Shown here: piece after piece, positions 48,433 to 62,954 of the stretch | Layout of the letters: every line of letters begins with the position of its first letter | Position numbering within the stretch: position 1 is the first letter of the stretch | NCBI GenBank assembly: GCA_017165825.1 | Contig: CM029370.1 | Location: 13,422,920 to 13,486,919 of the forward strand | Length of the DNA stretch: 64,000 bases | Direction: 5' to 3' | Origin: Hepsetus odoe | Lineage: Eukaryota > Chordata > Actinopteri > Characiformes > Hepsetidae | Made by a program: the position numbers and the translations under genes | Notes under the pieces: model-generated | The model's database searches: none | What the model saw: only the letters and a program-made list of their open reading frames with translations | Told to the model about the DNA's origin: nothing

Positions 48433-51400
48433 TGAAAATAAACAAATGCTTTGTACCAGGCCCCTCCAAACTGTTTCAGCTCACATGTGGCAACATTGGA
48501 AGGGTGGGGATATCAAAGTCTTCCATGCTCTAAGGTTTATTGGAAGCACACAGTATGTTGTGTGGCTACAGCCTTGAGCCAAATGCGCAAATTGCCCCAT
48601 ATATTTAAAGGTGTGTTTAACAGTCAATAGTTACCTCATGCTGTTGATTATGACATGCTGTGTTGTGCTTTTGTGGTCTAAAATCCAGATGATTTTGACT
48701 GTTCCATGCTAACTAAATATATTGATTATTTGACTTTATAAATGCATGATTTGCAGATCAGTACTGCCACTGACAGGAAGCATCTGTTTCACTTTATTTC
48801 TTCATGTAATTTAATGTCATCATTTATTTCAGCTGCTAAGCACACCAAGTCTATTGAGTTTATAAAGAAAGACCTTAAGAGTTAACCAGTTAAGCAGCTA
48901 CCAAAAGCTGGACTATGTGGGTTTTCTCAGGTTTAATTCTTAATGCAGTGTTCCACTGTGTTGAATTCCAAATCCTACTCATCTCCATTCCAAATGGGAA
49001 ATTTATTTACTCCTCACACGTAACAATTTATATTCCCCTCATGCAAGGCACTATGAGGTTATGAACTCACATATTTACTGAGCTGACTTCACAGCATTTA
49101 GAGCAGAGTTAAATACTTTGGTACATTGTTCCATCCTTCCTCAAGTTATGTTCAAGGCAATAAATGGATGTGCAAGTCCTCACTTCTCACAGAATTGACA
49201 GTTCCCAAAAATATCAAAACACCAGCACGATTTTCACTGCTGCTGTCTCAACGTAGAAATTCTATTACCCTGGGCATTTGGGTAATCTTTCATGTTGAGC
49301 ACAGCTTCTGAGCTGAGAGTTTATAAACTAAATAACAACTTGAAATGACCACCATATGTCTCTCAGGAATAATCACAGTGCAGACAGAGTGTCACTCAGT
49401 GTTTCCTAAAAGTTTCAAGTCCTGCTTTGTTTTCAGGGCAGTGATGGCGGTTGACTTCTGACTCACAATAGCATTTCACAGACAAAACACACTAGCTCTG
49501 CTACAGTGTAAGCATAGATTGGTGTTCAGACAATGGGCAATTAGTGATATCCCACCAAGGTGACATGAATGTATAGCAACAGCGCTAATTTGTGCTAATT
49601 GATACGTATTCACCTTCAGTACAAGCCGCATGTCCAAATGAGTCATTCTCCTTAATAAAGAAAGGCTGTAAAGCCAGGCTGTCATTTTGTCATTATGAAG
49701 CTACTGTTTATTCTGAATATTAATCATGTAATTAGACATCAAATGAGTCAAGTGGTGAAAACAAAAGAACATTCCTTTAGGACCAAAATGCTGCACAGAA
49801 GACAACAAAACTATAAGGTTTTATGGCAGTTTTTTTTTTTTTTTTTACCTCTGAGAAAAGTTTAAATTTTTTGTGTCTAAAGGATTAAAAGAAAAGAAAA
49901 TTTTTAAAAAATGTAAAAAAAAAATTAAATACTTGAATATTAAAATTATTCAAACCAGCCCTACATCCATACACAATGTACTCAAAATAATCTCACCTGA
50001 AAAAAGCCCCAAAATATATCACTGATTTCTGTACGGTTGCAAATGCAATAACCCAGTGTCAGCAAAGAGGTATATATTTGTCAAATCTAAGCAAGCATGT
50101 CCAATATATTTTTTTTTTTCTTTCAGACAAATATAGATTTTTATCTTCATGATCTACCCTTACCAACATGATTCTAAAGTGATCACACATCCCCAATTGC
50201 TTTAAATGTAATTCATTTTCAGACCCTCTAGAAACACAAATGTTTGGGCATTTTACTACTAGACAGTATGTTAACACTGGAAAAAAAAATGTTGAATGTG
50301 TTGATCCAAAATGTAAATACAATAGCCCTGAACCTTCTCGCTTTGCAACAAAGACTGCAGGGCGATTCATCATGCTGTTGGGTGACGCTGCAGTAAGCTG
50401 TATCTAGCAACAGAACAATGGCCCCATAGTAACTGCACACCTTGATGACTCCATAGAAAGAAAATACAGTCACGCCAAACATAGCAACTGTTGCCATGAC
50501 AAAGGGAAGTGTGAAGCAATGTGTAAAGTAAAGGCACATCAGCACCCTGCCAAACTAATACCTATTCCTCTGTTTGTAGGTTTAAAGATGTTTCATGGCA
50601 GCAGAGGTTTAAAGTGCCACAAAAAGATACTAGAGGCACAAGAACAATGACAAATTAAAGGATCTGAACAAAAGAGGGGATGCATTGTTAGACATTAAAA
50701 GATCTCCCTCTCTCAGGAGTGCTTGGGAAGTAGCATGTGCAAGTGTAAATTTATCCTCCCTGTAGCTGGGGACAGGGGCGTGTACAGTATGGGATGTGGA
50801 GAGGCCTACAAAACATGCGTGCTTCCATGTGTGTCCATGTGTGCGTGTGTGTGCTATCCCACAACTCTAGTGAAGGGACATCTGGAAGCTATAAGGGAGA
50901 TTATTTACGGCCGCAGTGAGGTAACGACACAAAAATGCCGCCTCCAGGAGAATGCTTCCCAGCTCCCAGAGACCTGGGGATAGCCTCCCCCTGCCGCTAT
51001 CCCGAGGTTAGAGGCCTTAAGCAGGGCACAGACGCACGCTAGATCAGCATAGCCGTCTGGCAGGATTACCACTAATATGACTCTAATATAATATTACATG
51101 CCTGTATACCACTAATATACTATAGCTTTAGGAGAAGGGCATATTCATGTTTTTGTTCAGTCTCATGGAGGGGAAAATAAAAAGAAAAACAAAATCAACC
51201 ACAGGATAAAATGACTGCCCTTGAAACAGTTTACATGTGTTCATCTCTGATACAAACCTTAACTTCTGTATTTCTAGAAGAGTAGATCTGGGCATTAATG
51301 ACAGAATCAGTTAAGATAACATTATACTGTTTAGCCAACATTAAAACTACTAAATGGAAAGATTTTCTTTTTTACATTGGCACCTTTCAAGGGGTGAAAT

Positions 51401-54400
51401 ACGGTCATTGGTGCCGAATGCACATTGATACATGTGGGGTGCAAAGGCTCGCCAATTCCCACAGAAGAGCTACAGTAGCATAAAATTCTAAAAAAAACTT
51501 TTTGCTGTTTATGAGAAGATGTCAGAACACACAGTATGTTACAACTTGAATGGCTGCTAATCCACAAACTGGAATCCCATGCTGACCCCTGACCTCTGCT
51601 GAAAGTACTTACAATTGCATCAGAACTGAACCATGGAGTAATGGAAGAAAGTGGCCGGGTGTTTTTCTTTTTTAACCTTGGTAAGAGATGGAATCAGTTT
51701 TTATTCTGGGAGGAAAGAAGGCAAGTGAAGGCAACGTGATGCTCTTGGCAATCTTCTGTGTAGGGATGAGTACCAATACCAGTTCGGTGCCAACAATAAG
51801 TGATGGTACTTTTCTACAGTACTGTAGGTACCATAATGCATTTTTTACCTGTAAGGGGCAGCATCCATTCCCACAAGTGCTCGAGCTTGACAATAATTGC
51901 CAAAAGAAAGAAGAGCATGGAAAATAGGGTGGAAAGAAGACGCTGCTGCTGCTCCTTGATTTATCGATAAAATCCAGAAAGTACTTGCATTTTGAAAAGG
52001 GCAGTTTTTTCAAACTTTTCAGACAAAATGAAATAAAACACTTGCATCTTTGCGAAGGATTTCAAGGAGAGACATCCGGATTCATTCAAACGATTCAAAG
52101 CAAGTTTCGATTCATATTAACGTTAAATTAACAAAGTAAGCAAAGTGTTGTATTTTAAGATCCGTAAAACAAACACATGTTACCCTTTTTCGTGTGAGAG
52201 CAGACACTGTTGTGCAGCCAACTATGTTCCAAGCAAAGTTTGAAATGGCTTTGATATTGCTATTCTGCATTACTGTACACTGGAACCATTGTTCAGCATT
52301 GGTTTGAATAATATGATCTTTAAATCTTTATTATAAACCAAAGTATTCCAAAATATCAAACTCTTAATTGAGCACGTGCATAAACATTTTGACATTTTAA
52401 TCCAAGACAAGTTAAGGAACATGTTAGCTGAATTTTTACTACATCTATGAAAACAGAACAATACCCTGCTATGTACAAACTCAATTTCTGAGAATCACTG
52501 AAGCGATAATTAAAGGAGAAGGAACTGATTGTTGGTTTCCAGTTAGAATGACCCATTAGAAGCAGGAACTGAGGCAAATCCCCTGAGGATAACTTCATAT
52601 ACAGTATCCTGCAGCACTCCTTTGAAGTATTACGTAAATTGAAGCTGGATGCCTTTATTTACCTAACGTGGGAAGGTGTGATGGGCAAGTGGTGATATTC
52701 AAAGAGCTATCCAAAAAGCAAATGAGTAGAAGGCGTGCAATTTATACAGAGGGTATGGAACACCATGTGGTTTGTGAAGATTGACACTAGACTGTGATAG
52801 GGTGAGGGAGTTTTAAAGCATTCATGAGTTCCACATGTATGAAAACATGAACAGGAATCGCTTTCATATTGGATAAACGTGCGGTGGGGCATTAAATTGG
52901 TGTTTAATGCTACACTGAACACCCACAGGACAGAAATTTCCAAAGCAATGTGCACCCCCATGGAAAGAGACCACCATTTCTCTACAGAACCCAAAGCGCA
53001 TGACGGGATAGATCCAGGCCTTAAGGCAAAAGATGAGGAGTCTCAACATCTGCAAGCATACAAACAGGATATACTCAAGGTACAGAAAAAAGAAAAGAGA
53101 GTGGGAGGAAGATGCAGTAGAGAAAGACAAACAAGGCGATAAGATCTAGATTGTGTGAAGAACTCCTGTGTGAATGCTCCTCCAAGAAAAATTCAAACAG
53201 AGCGACCACGCCAAGAATCCCTTACCACGGTCAGAAACTCCAAGGTTCAACGTTGAACGAGTGCCAGAAGCAGAGTCTCTTCATGCTGGAGGTGACTGAA
53301 GTACAAGGCAAAGCTGTTCCTTTAACAGAGGATGGGTTCTGCAAAATATGCTTTGCAGAAAGGTACATTTCTTGACAGAAAAACATTCCGTATAAAAGAC
53401 TGAAACTGAAACATGCCGGCTTAGAACGGTCCAAGAATGCTGCTGCTTTCCCATAACAGCCAATAAACATTCCCCACACAAATTCACAAGATTGTTTTCA
53501 ATTTCAGTGATTGCATCTGGAAAGTCAGTGTCACTTCCTCTTTAAGAAAACAAAAGGCAACAAAAGGCTCTGAAAACAATATTACACAGTTGGTACAAAT
53601 CATAAGAAAAACTATTTTTTTTAACTAAAACAAAAGGCAAGAGACTGAGAAAGTGCAGTTTTTTTTAACCATAGCTTAACAATGCATTCGCAAACAAGCA
53701 ATCAGAGCCCAGCTCTGCTCAATCTTCAGCTGTTTCTCCTTCTTTTCATTTACTTTCAGAATCTGAAGGTAAAAAATATGGAAAATCTTCATAAGTTTAC
53801 GCAAGGCTGCTCAGTATTTTGGAGGTAAAGGTAAAGCAAAGAGCAAGAAAAAAAACGATGACCAGCAGCCAGCAAAAAGCAGATGTACTCAACGCTGTGT
53901 TGTGAATTTAATAACAGTGATCTCCAAGAAGTAAAAACTACAATTTGGGATGGAAAGGTTAAATAAATGCCTACATAATAGTTGTTAAAACAAACACACC
54001 TTTACCTTCACTTTAAGTTAATTAAGTTACTTTCAGTTAACCTAGTGCGCACTGGACATCACTGAAGATAAATATCAACAGCACAAATTTGGCGGTTGGA
54101 TAAAGTTCATGCCAGAAGTGCCAATCCACAGTGCCAGAGTGGAATAGTTCAGTTTGAGAGAAAAATGTCAAAGGAGTACTATATACATGAAACTAAAGTA
54201 TAAAACTGCACATCGTGCGTACATCTTCGCTACCTGAGGGAATGAAGGCTTACACTAGCATAACGTTGAAATTCCTAGAGGTGTGACTTGTCAGCATCTT
54301 TAGATGGGTATGCAAATTAAGCAGAGATAACACAACATACATTCACACAAAATTGCATTAACTATTACTGAGTCAGGGTAGTTTCAGACAGAAGTGAAAA

Positions 54401-57400
54401 CAGAAAAACGGTCCTTCGTGCACTTCCTGCAGCATAGTCTAACTAGGTTGAGAAAGCTAATTAGACTAATAAGATTCATTAGAAAGGATCAAGATTAGCA
54501 TTTTACACCAGTTAAAGTTTAGAAGCAACCCGGTCTTACATTGTCTGCTCGCTGCTAGACAATGCCACAGTTTGGGGCCTGCTCCTCAAATTGTAACAAT
54601 TATTCGTTCCTGCAGTGTCTGTGAGAGATTAGTTTTAAAGGTAGTTTTAGTCATGTGTCCAATGCACTCATGCTTCTATCTGATGTAAAATGACCCTCAG
54701 CATTACTTTACTGAACGCAGAGATCCCGTTTTGCATAGTACATTGTTCAAAAAAAAGTTTTTTATTAAAATGAAAGGGAAATCACAGAATAAAGTCACAG
54801 TTAGCATTTGGTATTGAAGCATGTGTAGCTTTGGTTGTTAGAATATTAGGGTTTTTTTTTTTCAGCATTGGTGGCGATGTGCCAACCTGCACTGTTGCCA
54901 TGGTGCCAACACATCTTTGCTGTGATCGGTGCAGTCCTACATACCCATCACTACTTTACACTTAACTATCAACTAATTTTAAAGACTGCTATACTGGAAA
55001 ATTTTACAACTCTTTTCCAGCCACACTTAAGTTTCACCCTCTGAGCTCCCTTGTGCCACATATCTAAAACATGTTTATTACCTTGTCACTGCAAATCCAT
55101 AGGCACTTATTGTCCTACACTGTGGACGAGTGCACACTGTCCATGTTCAAATATAAACTCATTAAAACATGCTACATCAAACAGACAAAAGCAAAGTGGA
55201 AACTTGGTGTAGTTAGGTGAGGGGTGACACTACCTTAACACGGAGAAAAGCGTTAACAGGCATGGCTGGTCTTATTCCCCAGAGACAGTATGGCAAGCCA
55301 ATGAGGTGACAGTGACATAAAAGCTTTGAATGCCCTCCACAAATAACAATGCCTCTAAGCCCACCTGTTATTGGGGTCGTTGTGCAGTTTCCCTCCAACA
55401 TAATGCGATCGACTCACAGCCCTGCAGCAAAATATGTCACAGTAGATGTAATTGGAAACTCATTCTTTCTTTGGGAACGGATGAGCAAAGGAACCATCAT
55501 GGACGACAGGAAGACCTCAAGGCTTGAAAAATTCCCTTCCCACATTTTGAGCTGTATGGCCACCATCACCATCATCAATACAGTGGCCTGCACCTAGAGA
55601 TGCAACGTTAGAACCATTTCTTCTACAATATTGATACCAATAATTAAAACCTTGAAAATTAGGAGACTTCTATCCATATTGTTTTAAAGTCACTATCAAA
55701 CTACTCGAACACTGCATCATCTCACTGGAAGAAACATTCCGTCAACACCATCAGTGCCAGTGTGTGCTGCTATAGTATGGATTTGTTCGGCCTGGACTAG
55801 ATCAATTCTGTTTTTAAATGGCTTTATTGAGAAATCATAGCAGGAATTCAAAAAGATCCAAATTCAAAAAGGTCTGTCAACTGAGTCGCTAATCTCAGTA
55901 TTTCTTTTTTTGTTTGTTTTTTTTTAAATAATGCTGATAACATAAATAGTACAACAAACACTGAACTGTAGCATAATAATAGATCTGCACTGTAAAATGA
56001 ACCTGTTATGATCAAGGTTGCTTAGCCATGGGTCATATAGTTTATATACATCCAAAGATGAAGATCAAGAAATGAAGAAACTGGGTGGTCAGATAAACAA
56101 GGCAGACGTAAATAGATGTAAACACGAGAAAATATCAAATGAAAATCTGATTTCATTTTCAACTTCTTCTTTGCAATATTTTTGCATTGCAGTCAGGTAT
56201 TAATTCTATTTAAACTTGGTTCATTCACTTATTCGTGAGAGAAACAATTAAGAGTTAAAGTACCACTTCCAGAAAATGGTACTTCCAAAAATCCTAGGAA
56301 CGTTCATTGATCAAATTTTACCTCAAAACAAGGACTTTATGATGCTGAGGTTGGTTACTTAATTTCAATCCCACCTTAAATACATCCTTATTTTCCAAAC
56401 CTATCTAAAATGGTAGCGTTTGTTGGGGCTGCTGCACCATGAAAGGATGCGATGATCATCAAGCACTTGAAATCTGCAGAGCAGTAGGAACTTGGCTTTT
56501 CAAAAAGGTACAGATCAACTTTGAACCTCAATATCTTAGGAAAGAGAAGACCATTAACATACAGTTTATGTTATAAATACCTGTAAACAATTATGCTTCA
56601 AAAGAACCAGTCGGTTCCCTGAACGCAAGTGCTACTTCTGTACTCGTAGCCCCTCGCATTTTAACTTGTTTCCACATCACATAACCCTTGAGTAAAGAGA
56701 TGAATAGAAACCTATACATCTGATACCTATTTCTGAATACTGCACAAACCACAATTACAGCTTACAGCCAGAAGAATAAATGGCAAGGACAAGGAATACA
56801 CATACACATATAGCATATACATAATCCTCTGCAGTCCTCTAGTGCAGACACTTTGTAGGCCACAATCAATCCCTTAGGCTGGAAACAAGTACTAATTATA
56901 ACCTACAGAAGAAAGGTGTCAAAGCTGGGACTTGAAACCACAAGTATCCTCAAAAATATGCATTATGGCGAAACAAGTCCTGACGAGTGCTTAAGTGAAA
57001 AAGAAAAACACACAGAGCGGACTGCGTCTCAAAAAGAGACATTGCAAAACACCTCGACTGGTGACAGACGAGAAAGGGGGTGGGTGATGGCGAGGGAGAG
57101 AAGAGAGTTATGTTCTTGCAGCAAAGCAAAAAAGCACGTACACACAAAAATACACGCAGACACGCACACTTAGATCCGATTTTGTTTGATTCGTCATGCA
57201 CAACAAAGCATGATATCGTAGCTTTGCAAGCCTTCAGCACCGCACCCAAGTTAAATTCGGAGGTGCCTGTATCTTCACACTGCATGAATAATGCACAGGC
57301 TCCTGGATGCTTCGAATCCCCCCCTTTCGCTCTGCTAAAACACCCATCCCCCTCAAGAGCACAGCAGCTCACCCCAAACCACCCATCCTCCTCCCTGTAG

Positions 57401-60400
57401 TTGACCACATACACACTGACAGCACTCCATAATGTGGCAAGAACTTATCACTGACCTTCATATCACCAGCATGTGACAGCAATCAAAAGAAGCTTTAATC
57501 TGCTCTGCAGTCAAAATGCCAAACACACTTAGTCTACACAAATCCGACACTTGGACTGTGCAATATGGGCAAACATCTCCCGCCAGATTTCTGACTTCCA
57601 GTGTGACATCACTGCTATAAAATGAAGTGTTTATTGAAGAGTGTGTCCAGAATACTTCAAAATCAACAACAACAAAAAAAAAAACTAAAAAAACAAAAAA
57701 AAGAATAATGCAACACAGAATTGCAACATGCATAAAAAAAACAGCACAAAATAGACTGCATTGATTTATGCATTCTATCTGCAATAAATCTCGCCAATAT
57801 ATTGAACACAGCTTAGTCATGAACAGTGCATTTCAGTATTAAAAGATCCAAAAAACCATCCTGCAAAATTCAGACATGGAAGTCCAGCTGGTTAATGTTG
57901 AATTAAAAACCAAAATGTTCACATCCATCATCGCCGCTCACAGAGGATTCAGCAATCTGCAGCACGTGCTTTGGTTTTTGTACAGACAACGATGAACGCT
58001 AATATTAAAAGAAAAGTGGAAAAAAAGAGATTAACATCCCTCTTTGACTGTTGAACAGATACCACTCATACCTTCATTAAACATGTCTACAGTTATGTTT
58101 TTTCATCATTAACTCAGGCTACCTAACTACTTTGATAGGACAGCCTTGTAGACACAGGATGAACTAGAAATTGCACAAATGTATGCTCGTTCGCTCGCAT
58201 GCACACACCTCATAACACATGACAACCTCGGCTGATAATTGTTAAATGTGTTAATCAACAATTATGATTAGTGATCACTTAGCATTTGTAAAAAGTTGAA
58301 AAAAACTTTGTGTGTAAAGTGCAGTTAGCAGAAAACATCAGCACACTATCAGACATGTGACTATTATTATTGCTAAAATGAACAATATTTTAGGACTGTG
58401 TGTGGGGAAAAAGGTATTATGCACCATGTTCCCCTACACTAACGAGGAAAATGGAAATGCTGCCTTTAGAGTCTTCTAGTAACGGCTTGAGGAAGATACA
58501 GAACTGCGATTATTTCGCCAATATTATGACCACATCTTAAACTGGGATTATTTTCCATAAATAGTCCTTTTTTGAAGACAACCAACATATAAACTTTTCC
58601 TTTAGCTTGACCCTTGAATGCCAACTATATCAGGTCATTTCCAACCTGCTACATATTCTTGTATTGTCACGTACAGATTATTAGTGTTAATGTGGGCTAT
58701 AATTAGAACTGCTGCTCTTGTGATTTGAAAATTGCACAATTTTGATTTCAATTTGCATATAATCACAATTAATCTATGCAACACTGTATATGCATGTCAG
58801 AAACAGCAGGACATCCTGGCACACTATTATCGGCTCCCATCTAAATCTAAGACTGAAAATATCATTTACATTTCTATTTCCTTACAAATAATCTATCGTG
58901 CACCTTATACGTAAGCCCTAAACTGTAAATTCTGTGCGTTCCTACACAAAGGAATGAAAGAGCCGCTGATAATTCAGGTGAAATGTCTCATTTTCTATTA
59001 TTGCAGTGTTGCCGTGCAGACATTTGGAATGCTTAACAGTATTTAGACAGAAATGAAATCCAGCAACACACAAATCTGATAAAAGACGCATGCATCCCAT
59101 CTGCATCGAGCAAAAGTGACTTGAAGGAGAGAGCCAGAATCCTTCTACATGCAGCACAGAGGCCAAAAATAGACTTGGTGACCCTCTATTGCACAGATGC
59201 ATTACACTATCGAAACAGCATATACTGTGAACAAATACACACACAAACACACACCTTTTGATCAATCCATTGACAGCATGGTGTATGGCCAGCTGAGCCT
59301 CATGCGCATGCAGCATTACAGCAGGTCAGCAACATTACAGGACACCAAACACCACTGCTCTATCTGCACTGTCAAGTCTGACTCAGCCTCAGAGTGCCCC
59401 TGAATCAAGACAGGGACACAGAGAGAGAGAGAGAGAGGCAAAGAAAGACAGACAGAAATAGAATATAAGAGCAAAGCGTATGTCTAAATCTTTGAAGACT
59501 GTGTGTGTTTGTGTGTGAGCTAGTCAAATCTAACAGCTGCATGTCGTGAACGTCCTCCCGCCTGGCCTTCTCCAGGATGCAGAGCAGAGCTCTGAGTCAG
59601 CAGTTTCTCCTCCCCACATAGACAGTAGGGCCTGAACAGAATGCAGCGATGCTTTACTTACAGCTTGCTCTGAGCGCTTACAAACACCACCATGCATCGG
59701 AGAACCTGCTCACTGAGGCATAGAACCACAGATGACTGAGTGTTATCAATAATAAAATTTTTTTTTTTTTTTAGAATCTAGTCAAATATTTAAAACACAC
59801 TGAATCTCACAAAGTGGGAAAACACTTCTCTGGACGTCATGAGTTGTGGGTGTATGCTTTAAGAGGGTGTGGTGGAAGGAGGGCTTAAGTGAATTCTTCA
59901 GCTATAAACTGCTGAAACTAATAGAAACATCACACCCTAATAATGAACCCTGTACAGAGATCAATATGAACGACCCGGCGCAGTCTCTTCCTGTGCTTCC
60001 TGGATAAACAAAAACGAGGATAAAAGACAGTATAAGCCCATTTTAAATCCAATGAATTTCTATACAGCTGGACTGGTTTATAATGTGAAACAAAGGCCTA
60101 AATCCTCTTAAGGTTTAAATGCGATAGAGGAGTATATGTTGAACATACAGCAGCACTCAGTGCAAGTGTTCACCAAAGACGCAGACTGTCAAATCAATCC
60201 CCGTGCTGCTTCAAATCCTGTATGGATTCAGTCAAAGGAAAAAGAATAGAGGGGGGGTATGTATGCACTGCTGCCAATTGGCTGTAGATCCAACTCAGAG
60301 AAAGGCAAAGGCAGCCTGCATGAATTCATCCTTTCACAAGTAAAATAATAATTAAAACTAAACAAGATGGCTGTGGGTCACTGGTCTAGTTTCAACTGGC

Positions 60401-60879
60401 AAAGAAGACGGAGCAAAATGTGAATGAATCATTCATCGTCTGCTGTTTAAGCCCAGGCGTACGTTTCCCCGACTGTTTTTAGCATTCCAAAGAGTCTTTT
60501 GCTTAAGTGGAGCACAGAAGGCTCTTCTTAGTATACATGTGACTTCAATTCTCGCTTGTGATGGTTTAAGGCTCCATTACCATGACTGTAGTGTGTAAGG
60601 ACACACACTCCATCACTGTCCCTGACTGAACCATCTACGCAAACATTTTAGCAGGCTGCCGAACAGTTTACCGTACCACAATGGGCAACGGTGTGCTTTA
60701 ACTGCCAAAAGCAGTTCCTCATGGGTTCACTTTAGGAAAAGCACTGAGGAGAGGGTGGTAAGCTGGGGTCGTTCACAGCGCCCAGTGTCCACAAAGAGAG
60801 CTAATGAACTGGTGTAGTGCCCTTTGGGGAGATGTGGTGAGGAAAGCCAGATGTAGCTCATGGGTTTTTCATGGCTATA

Positions 60880-61100
60880 AAACCAAATTTATCTCGCCGT
60901 TCCTCTCGGACCTCCTGCTGGAACAAGTCGCGTGAAATACTGCGGATGTAAAGGCGTGTTATTGTGCTGTAAAGAGACAGGACATAGGTTCCCTGCAGGA
61001 GTCACACCGGAGCTCAGCGACAACAAACCTCTCTTTGCTTCAGAACCTCGGCGGCCATGTCTGCGTCCGCCTGGGTGATCAGCAGCGGAGTCATGAACTG
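60880..61100. other. CpG-rich patch with short coding-like frames, unassigned
   Basis: About 14 CpGs in 220 bp contrast with CpG-poor surroundings. On the minus strand, acceptor-like acatttcag at 61098 is followed by a 23-codon frame ending QRE before a gtttgt donor-like site, with gcagacATGGCC inside. A second frame after tttacag at 60967 runs RLYIRSISRDLFQQEVREER then FGFIAMKNP and stop (TGA). The two do not join sensibly, because the gap is 36-62 nt. Function unknown. Confidence 0.3.
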
Positions 61101-62475
61101 AAATGTCTGGAGCGAATGAATGAGTGCGTTTGTGTGTGCTTATGTACGTGTGTCTGTGTGCTAATGAACTCATCAGTAATGGATCTGTCCGACGTGTCTT
61201 TAAATAGTCGAGCACACAAAGAGGACAAACACAATACACAGCCGTTTCCCTGTATGACATCATCATGTGTCCAGTGGCCCCACACCGCTTCCTGACCCTG
61301 CCCAAATGAGCCAGGCCACAGGAAAAGGGCACACAAACACATCAATATACTCTCTCACTCTCACACACACACGCCTTCTCAAGGATGTTCTGAACCCTGC
61401 ATTGAGGAACCTTCACACCAGTGTCCTGTCAGATGGCCTCCATCATGCTCTACTTCACAGCTGGTCTCTGGTTTGGCATCTCTAATGATTCATACCTTCT
61501 AATATAACTAGGGCTGCAGCTATTAAATATTTTCAGTTTCTAAAAATTGTAAACACTATCATCTCAATTGTTATAAATTGCTACCTTATTATTATTATTG
61601 TCATCGTCATAGGAAGAGGAACTGTTAGAATAGCAAGGTATAAAAGTTTAAATCACCTTGGAAGTGTACTGTTTTGTGAAAGAGGTAAATGTTTTTAAAA
61701 TGGCTTTATCATTTTTAAATATTTTTATCAAGAACAAACCATGTTTATTGCAGCCATAAACATGACCATGCCCTCCTTCTCCATTACATAAGTTGATTTC
61801 ACTGTGGTGTTCTATATCCATGCATGGAATTGGTTAAAAAAAAAAAATAAAGAGCAGCTGATCCATTTCCATGTGTTTACATCATGATTTCATCTCATGG
61901 AAGCCAAATGAAGAAACTGACCATTTGCACTGGAGCTTATGACCACTTTAGTGTGAACAGTACATCCTTGGTCCATATGACACAACAGTGAAAGACCAAA
62001 TGGGTGTTATATAGTTTCTGCTTCATCTCTCATACCATCTGCTTACAAGTTGTGTTAGCAATCCATGTGGTTAGAACATTTGTAACATATTGTCCAACAT
62101 CAAATACGAGGAGAGACTGAGTGGTGTTGCTGTAGTCACACTGCTGCAGTAGAGACACTACAAAATGCTATGCATCATCTTGAACTTCCAGGTTACCCCA
62201 AAACGTATCACTGCATAGGTATCAAAACAAATGACCTCTAAGCAAACATCTGCTTTGTCAACGACCTATTTCAGAGCTTAACTGGAACAGAACAAGTGAG
62301 ATGAACACAGATAAAGTGGACCGTTCTGCTGCCTTAAAAACAACAGACAGACAACAGACAGCCTGCTTAAAAAAGGTAAGAAACTACACGTTTGGCAGAA
62401 GCCTGTAGTCCTCTTCATTCAAGTGCCTTCAAGCAAGCAGACAACATTAAACTGGAACCATATTTGTTTCATATT

Positions 62476-62545
62476 TGGAAGAGGCAAGGAAGGGCTGGAG
62501 GGTTTGTTACTTAACAAACCCTCCAGCCCTTCCTTGCCTCTTCCA
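62476..62545. repeat. perfect palindrome, 34-bp arms with 2-bp spacer
   Basis: The left arm 62476-62509 (tggaagaggcaaggaaggg...) is the exact reverse complement of 62512-62545, with ct between. It would form a strong hairpin or cruciform. Confidence 0.95.
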
Positions 62546-62569
62546 GAAAAGGCCTACAACAACAAGCTC

Positions 62570-62950
62570 GAATAAGGTGAGCCGGCTGCATTCCACGTTT
62601 GTGCTCAAACCAGTCCGGCAATGATGTCATCTTTCACTTCTGCCGTTTCTTTTTTTTCCTTCTCCTCAACCAATTCTGGCACGACTTGTGTTGCTGCAGG
62701 TGGGGTCCTGGAAACGTTCTCAACAATGTCACCCAACATGTTACGGCAACAATGCAAGACAGGCCACTCCGAACCGCTGACTTTCCAGCATTGTCCCAAT
62801 TAACGGACCACCTCGCTGATGCCGACTCATTATTTTTGGCCGTTTTATATCCGAATTCATTTTGGGACACGGCGGCACGGTCCCGAGAGTCATCCCCGGG
62901 TTGGGTGGGAATCTGTCCTGTTTGTGCTGGGCTCCAGCGTCCTTCCTTAA
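62570..62950. other. CpG-rich stretch open in several frames, unassigned
   Basis: It is open for 120 codons on the plus strand and up to 131 codons on the minus strand, but stops are scarce in any CpG-rich DNA. The minus-strand frame VENVSRTPPAATQVVPELVE then EKEKKETAEVKDD looks somewhat protein-like. I recognise no family. It may be the remains of a foreign insertion. Confidence 0.25.
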
Positions 62951-62954
62951 TATA

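Noticed and set aside
56950..57414. Minus-strand open frame of 154 codons
   Set aside because: The overlapping plus-strand frame is also open (106 codons), the composition is Cys/Phe/Ser-rich without domain pattern, and no splice or conservation signal was seen. Treated as chance.
59520..59620. Minus-strand frame RALLCILEKARREDVHDMQL after a gctgactcag acceptor-like site
   Set aside because: Only about 30 codons, with no matching donor or partner exon, and it is not similar to the missing MRCK N-terminus.
45083..60880. Exon 1 of cdc42bpa within the upstream 16 kb
   Set aside because: I looked for the conserved N-terminal peptide ending LEW with a phase-1 donor and did not find it. The start exon is more likely beyond 64000.
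61360..61470. Protein-like plus-strand frame LLKDVLNPALRNLHTSVLSD
   Set aside because: No splice-site context or recognisable family, and it is short. It lies near the CpG-rich patch but on the other strand.
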